A stretch of 64,000 nucleotides of DNA from Coprenecus sp949297365. Its GTDB lineage: Bacteria; Bacteroidota; Bacteroidia; Bacteroidales; UBA932. Below, piece by piece: positions 8,447 through 16,500 of this stretch (position 1 is its first letter; every line of letters begins with the position of its first letter). The DNA is taken from the NCBI GenBank assembly GCA_963931055.1, contig OZ006987.1, forward strand, positions 2,294,001 through 2,358,000, given 5' to 3'. Under the pieces are notes generated by a model. The model saw only the letters and a list, made by a program, of their open reading frames with translations, did no database searches and was not told the DNA's origin. The position numbers and the translations under genes are program-made.

Positions 8447-9411
8447 GAGATTCCCGTCAGTCCTCACCGGTAATGACACTGCTGCTGGCAGTGGCTGCAG
8501 CCGGAATGGCTGTGTCCGCCTTCTTCCTGCCGGACGTACATGAATGCACTGTGTCAATAGTGCAGCCGGAATGGCTTTCCAATATGCTGTCACTGCTGAC
8601 GTTGCTGGCTGTAGCCGTATCTCTCAATTATGTGAATTCCAATAATTTTCAGTTCTCCTCGGACTCAAAGTTGCTTTATCTGCCGTACCTGCTGGCGGTA
8701 ATGGCTTTCCCAGGGGCGATAACCCTTGCTTATTGTCATCTTGCGGCCTTTCTGACAGTATGGACGCTGTATTTTACGCTGATGTATGTCAACGGAGAGT
8801 ATCACAGGCTGTATTATGCCTTTATGGCCGGACTGGTATCGTCTCTGTCGGCCCTGCTGCTGCCTCCGCTGCTGTACGTGTGCGCGTTTATCCTGCTGTA
8901 TATCATTTACCTGAGAGGACAGGACATCATCCGTCTTCTGCTGGCATATCTGTCAGCGGTACTGCTCCCCTGGGTATATGCAGCGGTGTGGATGATTTTT
9001 TTTAGACAGCCTGGGGCACTGAAAGGTTTCCTTGCGGATTTCGGAGCCGGACTGAGCCCCTCCCTGCCTGCTTTTTCAGGGATGGATATACTGACAGCCG
9101 TATATCTTTCCCTGCTGATCCTCATCGGAATAAGGGCTGTAGTGTATATTGTCTCCAGAAGCCATGAAAGAAACAAGGCCCAGAAAAACGCATTCGGTCT
9201 TTCTGCGGCCTTGTCGATATTCGTACTCGCTCTGGAACTGCTGTTCGGCGGAACTATGACGTCACTGTCAGTGATAGTGGCGGCTGTTCCGTTCTCGTTC
9301 GCTGTTTTCAACTTTCTTTCCAACGGCAGGAGGGTAGAGACTTCTCTCTTGCTGTCTCTTCTCCTTTTGGCAGCAGTCCTGCTCAGAGTATTCGGATTCC
9401 TGAATCTCTAG
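8443..9411 (+). CDS. DUF6427-type polytopic membrane protein
   Basis: A 322-residue integral membrane protein with about nine hydrophobic segments, including ones near residues 10-30, 45-65, 85-125, 130-180, 210-230 and 250-320. It fits the Bacteroidota family DUF6427, which has no known function. It overlaps purD by four bases (ATGA), so the two are translationally coupled. Its stop codon shares the palindrome CTAG with that of the convergent aminotransferase gene. Confidence 0.7.
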   Translation: MRDSRQSSPVMTLLLAVAAAGMAVSAFFLPDVHECTVSIVQPEWLSNMLSLLTLLAVAVSLNYVNSNNFQFSSDSKLLYLPYLLAVMAFPGAITLAYCHLAAFLTVWTLYFTLMYVNGEYHRLYYAFMAGLVSSLSALLLPPLLYVCAFILLYIIYLRGQDIIRLLLAYLSAVLLPWVYAAVWMIFFRQPGALKGFLADFGAGLSPSLPAFSGMDILTAVYLSLLILIGIRAVVYIVSRSHERNKAQKNAFGLSAALSIFVLALELLFGGTMTSLSVIVAAVPFSFAVFNFLSNGRRVETSLLLSLLLLAAVLLRVFGFLNL

Positions 9412-10607
9412 ATAGTCCTGCCGGGATATACTTTCAGGGCTTCCCTGAGGCATGCAAGGGCCTCGCGCAGGTCCTCAATCTTGAGCACATAGGCGATGCG
9501 GACCTCGTCCTTGCCTTTGCCGGGAGTAGCGTAGAATCCGGCCATCGGAGCCACCATCACGGTCTTTCCGTTGTAAGAGAAGTCCTCCAGCAGCCACTGT
9601 GCGAATTTCTCACTGTCATCTATGGGCAGGCGCACAGCCGCATAGAATGCACCCATGGGGGTAGGGCATACCACACCGGGAATGGTGCGGAGAGTCTCTA
9701 CCAGAAAATCTCTTCTCTTGATATACTCGTCCCTTACGGCCTTGAAGTAAGATGCGGGAGCGCTGAGCGCTGCTTCTGCTGCGATCTGTCCGTAAGCCGG
9801 AGAGCAGAGACGGGCCTGCGAGTAGCGCAGCACTGCGTTCATCACCTCCTTGTTCTTGGAGACTATGGCACCGATGCGCACGCCGCAGAGAGAGTACCTC
9901 TTGGATACTGAGTCGCAGAGGATGACGTTGTTCTCCAGCCCCTTGATGTGCATACAGGAGTAGTGGGGCTCGTCCGTGTAGCAGAACTCGCGGTATACCT
10001 CGTCGGAGTAGATGAAGAGGTTGTGCTTGCGGGCTATGTCTCCGAGTTTCTCGATCTCATCCTTGGTGTAGAGCACTCCTGTGGGGTTGCAGGGATTGCA
10101 GATGATGATACCCTTTGTGCGTGGAGTGATGTGTTTCTCGAACTCCTCGATCGAGGGGATGGCAAAGCCGTTGTCCATGGATGTGGTGATGGGCACGAAC
10201 TTCACGTCGTTGACGATGGCGAAGGAGTTGTAGTTGGTGTAGAACGGCTCCAGTACGATGACCTCGTCATCGGGATCGCAGGTGACTGTGAGGGCTATCT
10301 GAAGGGCCTCGCTGCCGCCGGTAGTTACGTTGATGTCGGTGTAGTCTACGTCGATGCCGATGTTCTGGTAATACTTTGCCAGCCCCTTGCGGTAGGACTC
10401 ATTGCCGGCCGAATTGGGGTAGGCCACGAGCTTGAGCTGATTGTCCTTTACGGCCTGGAGAGCCTCGACCGGCGATGCTATGTCGGGCTGTCCGATGTTG
10501 AGATGGTATACTTTTATGCCTCTTTTCTTGGCGGCATCAGCATAGGGAACGAGTTTCCTTATGGGAGATGCGGGCAGTGCCTGAGCTTTTTTAGAAAGTG
10601 TCAACAT
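9408..10607 (-). CDS. PLP-dependent aminotransferase, class I/II
   Basis: A 399-residue fold-type I aminotransferase. The PLP lysine is K236 in DSVSKRYSLCGVR. Other marks are NPCNPTG at 171-177 and the cofactor segment YSDEVYREF at 200-208. It resembles aspartate/aromatic aminotransferases (family I gamma); the amino-acid substrate cannot be told from sequence. The open frame extends upstream to 10736, but the -7 element at 10631-10638 lies inside that extension and homologues begin at MLTLSKKAQALP, so the ATG at 10607 is used. It converges on DUF6427 with a 4-bp overlap. Confidence 0.9.
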   Translation of the reverse strand: MLTLSKKAQALPASPIRKLVPYADAAKKRGIKVYHLNIGQPDIASPVEALQAVKDNQLKLVAYPNSAGNESYRKGLAKYYQNIGIDVDYTDINVTTGGSEALQIALTVTCDPDDEVIVLEPFYTNYNSFAIVNDVKFVPITTSMDNGFAIPSIEEFEKHITPRTKGIIICNPCNPTGVLYTKDEIEKLGDIARKHNLFIYSDEVYREFCYTDEPHYSCMHIKGLENNVILCDSVSKRYSLCGVRIGAIVSKNKEVMNAVLRYSQARLCSPAYGQIAAEAALSAPASYFKAVRDEYIKRRDFLVETLRTIPGVVCPTPMGAFYAAVRLPIDDSEKFAQWLLEDFSYNGKTVMVAPMAGFYATPGKGKDEVRIAYVLKIEDLREALACLREALKVYPGRTI

Positions 10608-10630
10608 GATATTTTTGTTTATTGGGACAA

Positions 10631-10668
10631 CAAAGTTATGAACTTTTCCGCAAAAACTTCTAAATTTG
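10631..10668. promoter_or_regulatory. Divergent promoter region, aminotransferase / purM
   Basis: CAAAGTTA at 10631-10638 reads TAACTTTG leftwards, giving the aminotransferase a leader of about 20 bases. TAAATTTG at 10661-10668 reads rightwards and precedes the purM ATG by 42 bases. Both match TAnnTTTG; no clear TTG is at the -33 position of either. Confidence 0.6.
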
Positions 10669-10710
10669 TATTTTGTTAATGAAATATTGTCAATCCTGCG
10701 AAAAGAGATT

Positions 10711-11889
10711 ATGAGTAACACTGAAAGCAGATACATGCTCAGAGGAGTCTCCTCTGCGAAAGAAGATGTTCACAACGCCATCAAAAATATAGATAAAGGC
10801 CTTTACCCCAAGGCTTTCTGTAAGATTATCCCCGATATGTTCACCGGAGACCCGGACTGGTGTCTGGTCATGCACGCGGACGGTGCCGGAACCAAGTCTT
10901 CCCTCGCATATACGTACTGGAGGGAGACGGGGGACATGAGCGTATGGAAGGGCATAGCCCGGGATGCGATGGTCATGAATACCGATGACCTGCTCTGCGT
11001 CGGCATAACGGACGGCATACTGGTGTCCTCGACTATCGGACGCAACAAGAACCTCATCCCCGGAGAGGTCATCTCTGCCATCATCTCGGGCACAGACGAG
11101 TTCATCAAGTCCATGGAGCGTTACGGCATAAGGATGACGCTCACAGGCGGCGAGACGGCTGATGTGGGAGATCTTGTGAGGACGGTGATAGTGGACAGTA
11201 CAGTGTGTGCCAGAGTGCGCCGCAGCGACATCATAGACAATTCCCGCATAGCTGCCGGGGACGTGATCGTGGGTCTGGCCTCATTCGGACAGGCCGAGTA
11301 CGAGGACGAGTACAACGGCGGTACAGGCAGTAACGGTCTTACTTCGGCCCGTCACGACCTCTTCGCCCACTATCTGGCTGACAAATATCCCGAGAGTTAC
11401 GATCACGCCATGCCGGCCTCGCTGGTCTACTCCGGCAGCCGTATGCTTACCGAGAAAGAGCCGGAGACCGGCCTGACCTACGGCAAGCTGCTGCTTTCGC
11501 CGACCAGGACATACGCACCGGTGATGAAGCGGATATTCGACGGGTACAAGGACCGGATTCACGGTATGATCCACTGCTCCGGCGGTGCCCAGACCAAAGT
11601 CCTGCATTTTATAGACTCTCTCAGAGTCGTGAAAGACAATATGTTCCCCGTGCCTCCGCTCTTCAAGGCCATCCAGATAGAGTCCGGTACTGACTGGCAG
11701 GAGATGTACAGGGTGTTCAATATGGGACACCGTATGGAGATATATACCGACAAGGAGTCCGCTTCGGCCATGATAGACATCTCGCGCTCGCTGGGCGTGG
11801 ATGCCAGGATTGTGGGTCATGTGGAGGCTTCGGACAAGGCGGAAGTCGTGATTTCAGGGGAGAACGGAAAGTTTGTCTATCACAACTAG
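10711..11889 (+). CDS. purM: Phosphoribosylformylglycinamidine cyclo-ligase (AIR synthetase), Bacteroidota type
   Basis: Converts FGAM to 5-aminoimidazole ribonucleotide in purine biosynthesis. It has 392 residues, the longer form usual in Bacteroidota. Visible features are the ATP/phosphate segment VMHADGAGTKSSLAY, NTDDLLCVG, GGETADVGDLV and the C-terminal FNMGHRMEIY. The frame is open from 10666, but the ATG at 10711 (MSNTESRYMLRG) lies properly downstream of the -7 element at 10661-10668 and is preferred. Confidence 0.9.
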   Translation: MSNTESRYMLRGVSSAKEDVHNAIKNIDKGLYPKAFCKIIPDMFTGDPDWCLVMHADGAGTKSSLAYTYWRETGDMSVWKGIARDAMVMNTDDLLCVGITDGILVSSTIGRNKNLIPGEVISAIISGTDEFIKSMERYGIRMTLTGGETADVGDLVRTVIVDSTVCARVRRSDIIDNSRIAAGDVIVGLASFGQAEYEDEYNGGTGSNGLTSARHDLFAHYLADKYPESYDHAMPASLVYSGSRMLTEKEPETGLTYGKLLLSPTRTYAPVMKRIFDGYKDRIHGMIHCSGGAQTKVLHFIDSLRVVKDNMFPVPPLFKAIQIESGTDWQEMYRVFNMGHRMEIYTDKESASAMIDISRSLGVDARIVGHVEASDKAEVVISGENGKFVYHN

Positions 11890-11898
11890 TCTTTCGGG

Positions 11899-13377
11899 AT
11901 GATGTCAGGACGGTATATTCTTAGAGTTCTGGCGGCTGCCGCTCTGCCGCTGTGTCTGCTTTCATGTAAGGACGAGGGCGGTGAGAGGGCCCTGCTGCCC
12001 ATTGCTCAAAAGGCATTGACCGATACCGCCTCAGTGTATTATACGGATCTGAGCAGTTATCCTGAGGATATATCCAAGTTGCCGATAGGGGTTCTCGATT
12101 GTAGTGTGAATGGTTTCGAGGTAGTGGAGCGGCTGCTTACATTGGACCGTTTTGACAATATTACAGGTAAGCCCGGCCCGGACGGGATCGTGGATTTCGG
12201 AGGAGAGAACATCCAGTTTCTGTCGGACAGGGCCAACGGACCCTATGGCGGATATATTGAGGAAGGTAATCTGGACTTTCTTAAGGAGCAGGTCCTGAGC
12301 AACACCCTTTTTCTGATGGGGGATGATTTCTTCAATCTGGCCGGAGACGAATACCGTTCAGGCTATAAGGAGCCGGTAAAGCTGATAATAGTGTCTTCAC
12401 CTGTGGCGGACTTGCGTGTTCTGCCTGATGTTGAGAATTTTCTGGAGCAGAGCGGGACGGGTGTCAAGGCTATAGGAGTAGTCGAGGCCGGTGTACAGGA
12501 GGCGGTGTCGGATGTGGATGAGGACGGCAATCTCTGCGTAGGTGTGCTTTTTGCTCCGGACGGGGTGTCCTCCATCGAGTACGAGTCGATGATACGGAAG
12601 ACTGTAGGGAATACCGGCGGTAAAGTTCAGGTGCTGAATCAGGAGGCGGTAGGCCTGGATGCGGCCATAAAAGGCGATACCGCCTATGTGGACACCTCGG
12701 CAGTCGTGGCCAGAGGGTCTTATGAAGGACCTGTCTCCGGTGTCAGCTACAACAATATAGACATGTCCCTGTTTGACCGCTATGGATTCGATACCCGGGG
12801 CAATGCTCTTTTGTATCCCGGAAAGGGAGATATTTCCGGAGTGCAGCTCAATTCGGTGGAGAATTATGTCCGTTTCCACCTGGTGTCCATGATAGAACGT
12901 CACCGCAGGAGCGGCAGCAGGGTGCCCATTTCCTCGATAATCCTGGCTGACGGCAGCTATGCTCAGGTGAGGGGTGTCCTGGAAGAGGTCATGGATGAGC
13001 TCTACAACTACAGACGCGGCGGCATCTATCTTTACCGTTCAGGCATTTCTCCTGATTTCAGGTTCATAGATCCTGCCGAGTGTGCGGCTGTCGAGGCCTA
13101 TAAGATATTGAGAAATGACCGTAATCTGGCATTGAGAGGAGACCTGACCAGACTGGAGTCCTTTATCTCTCTGCCGTCAGCCTCATTGCCGGAAGATGTC
13201 CTCAATCCGGACGGAACCATGAAGGACGGTTTCAAGTACGGCCGTCAGTGCGGTGGCGAGGAGCTGACCACCAAGGTAGTGCCGTTTGCTCCCAGATACG
13301 TTTCGCCGGAGATTATGAATTATATCGAAAGGAACAATTCGGAAGTATATTCCTTGATAAGAAATTACCTATATTAA
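11899..13377 (+). CDS. Uncharacterised large lipoprotein
   Basis: A 492-residue predicted lipoprotein. The signal sequence ends in a lipobox LCLLSC, with C23 as the lipidated residue, followed by KDEGGE. I do not recognise the mature domain. It has alternating strands and helices (for example VKLIIVSSPVADLRVLP, GVKAIGVVEAGVQEAV, NLCVGVLFAPDG, ISSIILADGSYAQV) that could form an alpha/beta periplasmic fold, and a Cys-containing C-terminal region (GRQCGGEE). It is nine bases downstream of purM and two bases upstream of the exonuclease gene, so it is cotranscribed with housekeeping genes. Confidence 0.7.
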   Translation: MMSGRYILRVLAAAALPLCLLSCKDEGGERALLPIAQKALTDTASVYYTDLSSYPEDISKLPIGVLDCSVNGFEVVERLLTLDRFDNITGKPGPDGIVDFGGENIQFLSDRANGPYGGYIEEGNLDFLKEQVLSNTLFLMGDDFFNLAGDEYRSGYKEPVKLIIVSSPVADLRVLPDVENFLEQSGTGVKAIGVVEAGVQEAVSDVDEDGNLCVGVLFAPDGVSSIEYESMIRKTVGNTGGKVQVLNQEAVGLDAAIKGDTAYVDTSAVVARGSYEGPVSGVSYNNIDMSLFDRYGFDTRGNALLYPGKGDISGVQLNSVENYVRFHLVSMIERHRRSGSRVPISSIILADGSYAQVRGVLEEVMDELYNYRRGGIYLYRSGISPDFRFIDPAECAAVEAYKILRNDRNLALRGDLTRLESFISLPSASLPEDVLNPDGTMKDGFKYGRQCGGEELTTKVVPFAPRYVSPEIMNYIERNNSEVYSLIRNYLY

Positions 13378-13378
13378 A

Positions 13379-13966
13379 ATGCAGTATCCAGCAAGTATTT
13401 CCTCAGAAGAATTATCACAGCTAGAATCGGTGGATTTTGACGGTCCTATCGTCGTCGTCTCGGATCTGGATGAAGATTTTGCGGAGGCGATGGACTATCT
13501 GAAGGGCCAGACTGTGATAGGCTTTGATACTGAAACCAAACCTAGTTTTACCTCCAACTCACCCAGACATCATGTCGCCTTGCTCCAGCTTTCCGGCAGG
13601 GACAAGGCCTATGTGTTCAGACTCAATCTCATGGGCCTGCCGGCACCTCTGGTCTCCGTTCTCTCTGACAGTCGCATAACCAAAGTAGGTGCGGCGGTCA
13701 AGGATGATGTCCGCGGGCTGATGTATTACCGAAAGTTTACACCCAGGTCATTTGTGGACCTGCAGTCCATGGTGGCCGAGTACGGCATACAGGACAAGAG
13801 CGTGCGTAAGATGTCGGCCATCATTCTGGGCAAGAAAGTCTCCAAGACCCAGCAGCTTTCCAACTGGGAGGCTCCTCAGCTCTCCGGAGCGCAGTTGAAA
13901 TATGCGGCTATAGACGCGTGGGTGTGCCGCGAGATGTATGTCAGACTGAAGACAGAAGGTAAGTGA
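13379..13966 (+). CDS. 3'-5' exonuclease of the DEDDy (RNase D-like) type
   Basis: A 195-residue single-domain exonuclease. All DEDDy residues are visible: D50 and E52 in GFDTETKP, D110 in VKDDVRGL, and Y175 with D179 in KYAAIDAWV. It lacks an HRDC domain, so it is shorter than true RNase D and closer to the small WRN-exonuclease-like proteins common in Bacteroidota. The substrate (RNA or DNA) is not known. It is followed after one base by the methyltransferase gene. Confidence 0.88.
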   Translation: MQYPASISSEELSQLESVDFDGPIVVVSDLDEDFAEAMDYLKGQTVIGFDTETKPSFTSNSPRHHVALLQLSGRDKAYVFRLNLMGLPAPLVSVLSDSRITKVGAAVKDDVRGLMYYRKFTPRSFVDLQSMVAEYGIQDKSVRKMSAIILGKKVSKTQQLSNWEAPQLSGAQLKYAAIDAWVCREMYVRLKTEGK

Positions 13967-13967
13967 T

Positions 13968-15182
13968 ATGACGACAATAGTCTTGAAAAAGGGACGGGAG
14001 GAGTCTTTGCTCCGTTTTCATCCGTGGATCTTCTCCGGGGCTGTGGCATCCGTATCCGGAGCACCGTATGAGGGAGAGGTGGTCGAGGTCGTATCGTCAG
14101 AGCGTAAGTTCTTGGCCTACGGACATTATCAGAAAGGCTCCATAGCGGTGCGCGTACTGACTTTCAGTCAGGATTACCGCCCCAGTACCGACGGCCGTAT
14201 GCCGCTGAAATTCTGGGAAGACCGCATAAGCCGGGCACTTGCCTTGAGACGTGTGCTGGAGTTTCCGTCGCACGGGACCGACTGTTTCCGTCTGGTCCAC
14301 GGAGAGGGGGACTCATTGCCAGGGCTTGTGGTGGACATCTATAAGGATGTAGCAGTACTTCAGGCTCATTCTGCCGGCATGTACCTTTCAGTTGACCTGA
14401 TAGCGGAAGCGATAATGCGTTGCTGCGGAGATATGGTGAGGGCTGTCTACAACAAGAGTGCCGCTACGGCTCCGCATAAGGCCGGTCTCGACCTGGTGGA
14501 CGGTTATGTCACGACTCCGTCGGAAAGTGACGAGAGGGCGGTCAGCGAGAACGGTAATCTGTTCTATGTCAACTGGGCATCAGGACAGAAGACCGGCTTC
14601 TTTCTGGACCAGAGAGACAACCGGGAACTGGTGGGTATATATGCCGGGGGCAGGAATGTACTCAATCTGTTCTGCTATACAGGCGGCTTTTCTGTGTCGG
14701 CCCTGAACCGCGGGGCCTCGTCTGTCGTGTCTGTGGACTCGTCTGCCGTGGCCGTGGATATGCTCATGCGCAATGTCACGCTCAATGCCGGCTCCGAGGA
14801 TGCCGGCGGCAGACATACGGCTGTCTGTGCAGATGCCCTGGACTATCTGCGTGATGTGTCTGACGGCCGGTTTGACCTGATGGTCGTGGATCCGCCGGCC
14901 TTTGCCAAGCACCGCGATGCACTGGACAATGCGCTCAGGGCTTACAGACGTCTCAATGCATCGGCTATAGGCAAGATTGCCTCAGGCGGCCTGCTGTTTA
15001 CATACAGTTGCTCGCAGGCAGTGGACCGCAGGATGTTTGAGCTGACGGTCTTCTCGGCCGCTGCCCAGACAGGCCGCCGGGTGCGGATACTGCGCAGGCT
15101 TACTCAGCCGGCTGATCATCCGGTCAGCATCTATCATCCCGAGGGAGACTATCTCAAGGGACTTCTGCTCTATGTCGAATAA
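13968..15182 (+). CDS. RlmI-like class I SAM-dependent rRNA methyltransferase
   Basis: A 404-residue methyltransferase with an N-terminal PUA domain (LKKGREESLLRFHPWIFSGA), an EEHEE-like middle domain and a C-terminal Rossmann domain. SAM-binding and catalytic segments are NLFCYTGGFSVSAL and VVDPPAFAKH, with a late YSCSQAV cysteine. RlmI makes m5C1962 in 23S rRNA; the same architecture supports that role here by analogy. Its end overlaps the next gene by 11 bases. Confidence 0.88.
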   Translation: MTTIVLKKGREESLLRFHPWIFSGAVASVSGAPYEGEVVEVVSSERKFLAYGHYQKGSIAVRVLTFSQDYRPSTDGRMPLKFWEDRISRALALRRVLEFPSHGTDCFRLVHGEGDSLPGLVVDIYKDVAVLQAHSAGMYLSVDLIAEAIMRCCGDMVRAVYNKSAATAPHKAGLDLVDGYVTTPSESDERAVSENGNLFYVNWASGQKTGFFLDQRDNRELVGIYAGGRNVLNLFCYTGGFSVSALNRGASSVVSVDSSAVAVDMLMRNVTLNAGSEDAGGRHTAVCADALDYLRDVSDGRFDLMVVDPPAFAKHRDALDNALRAYRRLNASAIGKIASGGLLFTYSCSQAVDRRMFELTVFSAAAQTGRRVRILRRLTQPADHPVSIYHPEGDYLKGLLLYVE

Positions 15183-15723
15183 ACAGTCCAGTCTCCTTAT
15201 GCACGAGATACATCTTTCCCATCAGGACAAGGCTCTCAGATATCAGGAACTGCTGCCGCAGATACGTTCCCTTATCGAGGACGAGACCGATATGACGGCC
15301 AATCTGGCCAATGTGTCGGCGGCTCTCAAAGAGGCTTTCGGCTTTTTCTGGGTCGGTTTTTATATGGTAAGACCTTCCGTAGCAGCCGGTGACACAGGCT
15401 CTGCTTATGGAAGGGAGTGCGAGTTGGTGCTCGGACCGTTTCAGGGGCCGGTGGCATGTACCCGTATTGCTTACGGCCGTGGGGTGTGCGGTACGGCCTG
15501 GGAAGAGGGCCGGAGCATAGTAGTGGAGGATGTGGAGCAGTTTCCCGGCCATATCGCGTGCAGTTCTCATTCCCGTTCGGAGATAGTCGTACCCTTGATT
15601 CGCCCCGCTGGAAACGTACTCGGTGTACTGGATATAGACAGTACCCGGATCGGAGCATTTGATGAGGTGGATAGAAAGTATCTGGAGATGTTGTGTAAGA
15701 TAATTTGCGAATCTGCAAAATAG
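15172..15723 (+). CDS. msrC: Free methionine-(R)-sulfoxide reductase, GAF domain (fRMsr)
   Basis: Reduces free L-methionine-(R)-sulfoxide in oxidative stress defence. It is a single GAF domain of 183 residues. Cysteines C96, C106 and C130 have the same spacing (10 and 24) as the three redox cysteines of E. coli fRMsr (84, 94, 118), in the contexts GVCGTAW and HIACSSHSRSE. Translation may start at the ATG at 15172, overlapping the methyltransferase gene, or at the ATG at 15199 (MHEIHLSH). It is the last protein gene before tRNA-Cys. Confidence 0.92.
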   Translation: MSNKQSSLLMHEIHLSHQDKALRYQELLPQIRSLIEDETDMTANLANVSAALKEAFGFFWVGFYMVRPSVAAGDTGSAYGRECELVLGPFQGPVACTRIAYGRGVCGTAWEEGRSIVVEDVEQFPGHIACSSHSRSEIVVPLIRPAGNVLGVLDIDSTRIGAFDEVDRKYLEMLCKIICESAK

Positions 15724-15735
15724 TACCTATATTTG
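15705..15735 (+). promoter_or_regulatory. Promoter of tRNA-Cys
   Basis: TTG at 15705-15707, a 20-base spacer and TATATTTG at 15728-15735 form a full match to the Bacteroidales consensus. It lies across the end of the msrC gene and would start transcription about ten bases before the tRNA. Confidence 0.82.
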
Positions 15736-15752
15736 CCCTCCCAATTCGCTAC

Positions 15753-15823
15753 GGTACCATGGCCGAGTGGTTAGGCAACGGTCTGCAAAACCGTGTACAG
15801 CAGTTCGATTCTGCTTGGTACCT
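15753..15823 (+). tRNA. tRNA-Cys (GCA)
   Basis: A 71-base cloverleaf. The acceptor stem is GGTACCA / TGGTACC with discriminator T15823, as in Cys tRNAs. The D-loop segment is GAGTGGTTAGGC, the anticodon loop reads CT-GCA-AA, and the T arm contains GTTCGATTC. CCA is not encoded. The 3' end is part of a long hairpin (15813-15878). Confidence 0.95.
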
Positions 15824-15836
15824 CAGAACAGAAAAA

Positions 15837-15859
15837 GCCGCAAGTCATTGCGGCTTTTT
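15837..15859 (+). terminator. Intrinsic terminator of tRNA-Cys
   Basis: GCCGCAA / TTGCGGC around a GTCA tetraloop (15837-15854) is followed by five T. The pairing extends outwards without mismatch to a 31-bp stem (15813-15843 with 15848-15878) that takes in the 3' part of the tRNA itself. Confidence 0.85.
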
Positions 15860-16462
15860 CTGTTCTGAGGTACCAAGCGTCCCTGACAGTCCGCCTCTTT
15901 GTCACCCACACCCAACCCTCTCCCGGGAGAGGGCCAAGTCGCTCCGCTCCGTTACCGTCCGCATGCAAGTCATTGCGGCTTTTTCTGTTCTGAGGTACCC
16001 GGCGTCCCTGACAGTCCGCCTCTTTGTCACCCACACCCAACCCTCTCCCGGGAGAGGGCCAAGTCGCTCCGCTCCGTTACCGTCCGCATGCAAGTCATTG
16101 CGGCTTTTTCTGTTCTGAGGTACCAAGCGTCCCTGACAGTCCGCCTCTTTGTCACCCACACCCAACCCTCTCCCGGGAGAGGGCCAAGTCGCTCCGCTCC
16201 GTTACCGTCCGCATGCAAGTCATTGCGGCTTTTTCTGTTCTGAGGTACCCGGCGTCCCTGACAGTCCGCCTCTTTGTCACCCACACCCAACCCTCTCCCG
16301 GGAGAGGGCCAAGTCGCTCCGCTCCGTTACCGTCCGCATGCAAGTCATTGCGGCTTTTTCTGTTCTGAGGTACCCGGCGTCCCTGACAGTCCGCCTCTTT
16401 GTCACCCACACCCAACCCTCTCCCGGGAGAGGGCCAAGTCGCTCCGCTCCGTTACCGTCCGC
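15841..16462. repeat. Tandem array of five 125-bp repeats
   Basis: Units start at 15841, 15966, 16091, 16216 and 16341; the period is exactly 125 bases and the last unit ends at about 16462. Each unit holds the right half of the tRNA-Cys terminator hairpin (CATTGCGGCTTTTTCTGTTC, then TGAGGTACC), then GTCCCTGACAGTCCGCC, then the 18-base perfect palindrome CCCTCTCCCGGGAGAGGG (first copy 15916-15933), then GCTCCGCTCCGTTACCGTCC. Copies are nearly identical. The main difference is ACCAAGCG (copies 1 and 3) against ACCCGGCG (copies 2, 4 and 5). Open frames in the array shift with the repeat and are not taken as genes. Confidence 0.93.
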
Positions 16463-16500
16463 CTTTCCATTTGTTCGCAGGATTCTGATCTGGCGGATAA

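Noticed and set aside
15841..16462. Possible CRISPR array
   Set aside because: The whole 125-bp unit is repeated with no variable spacers, and no cas gene is nearby.
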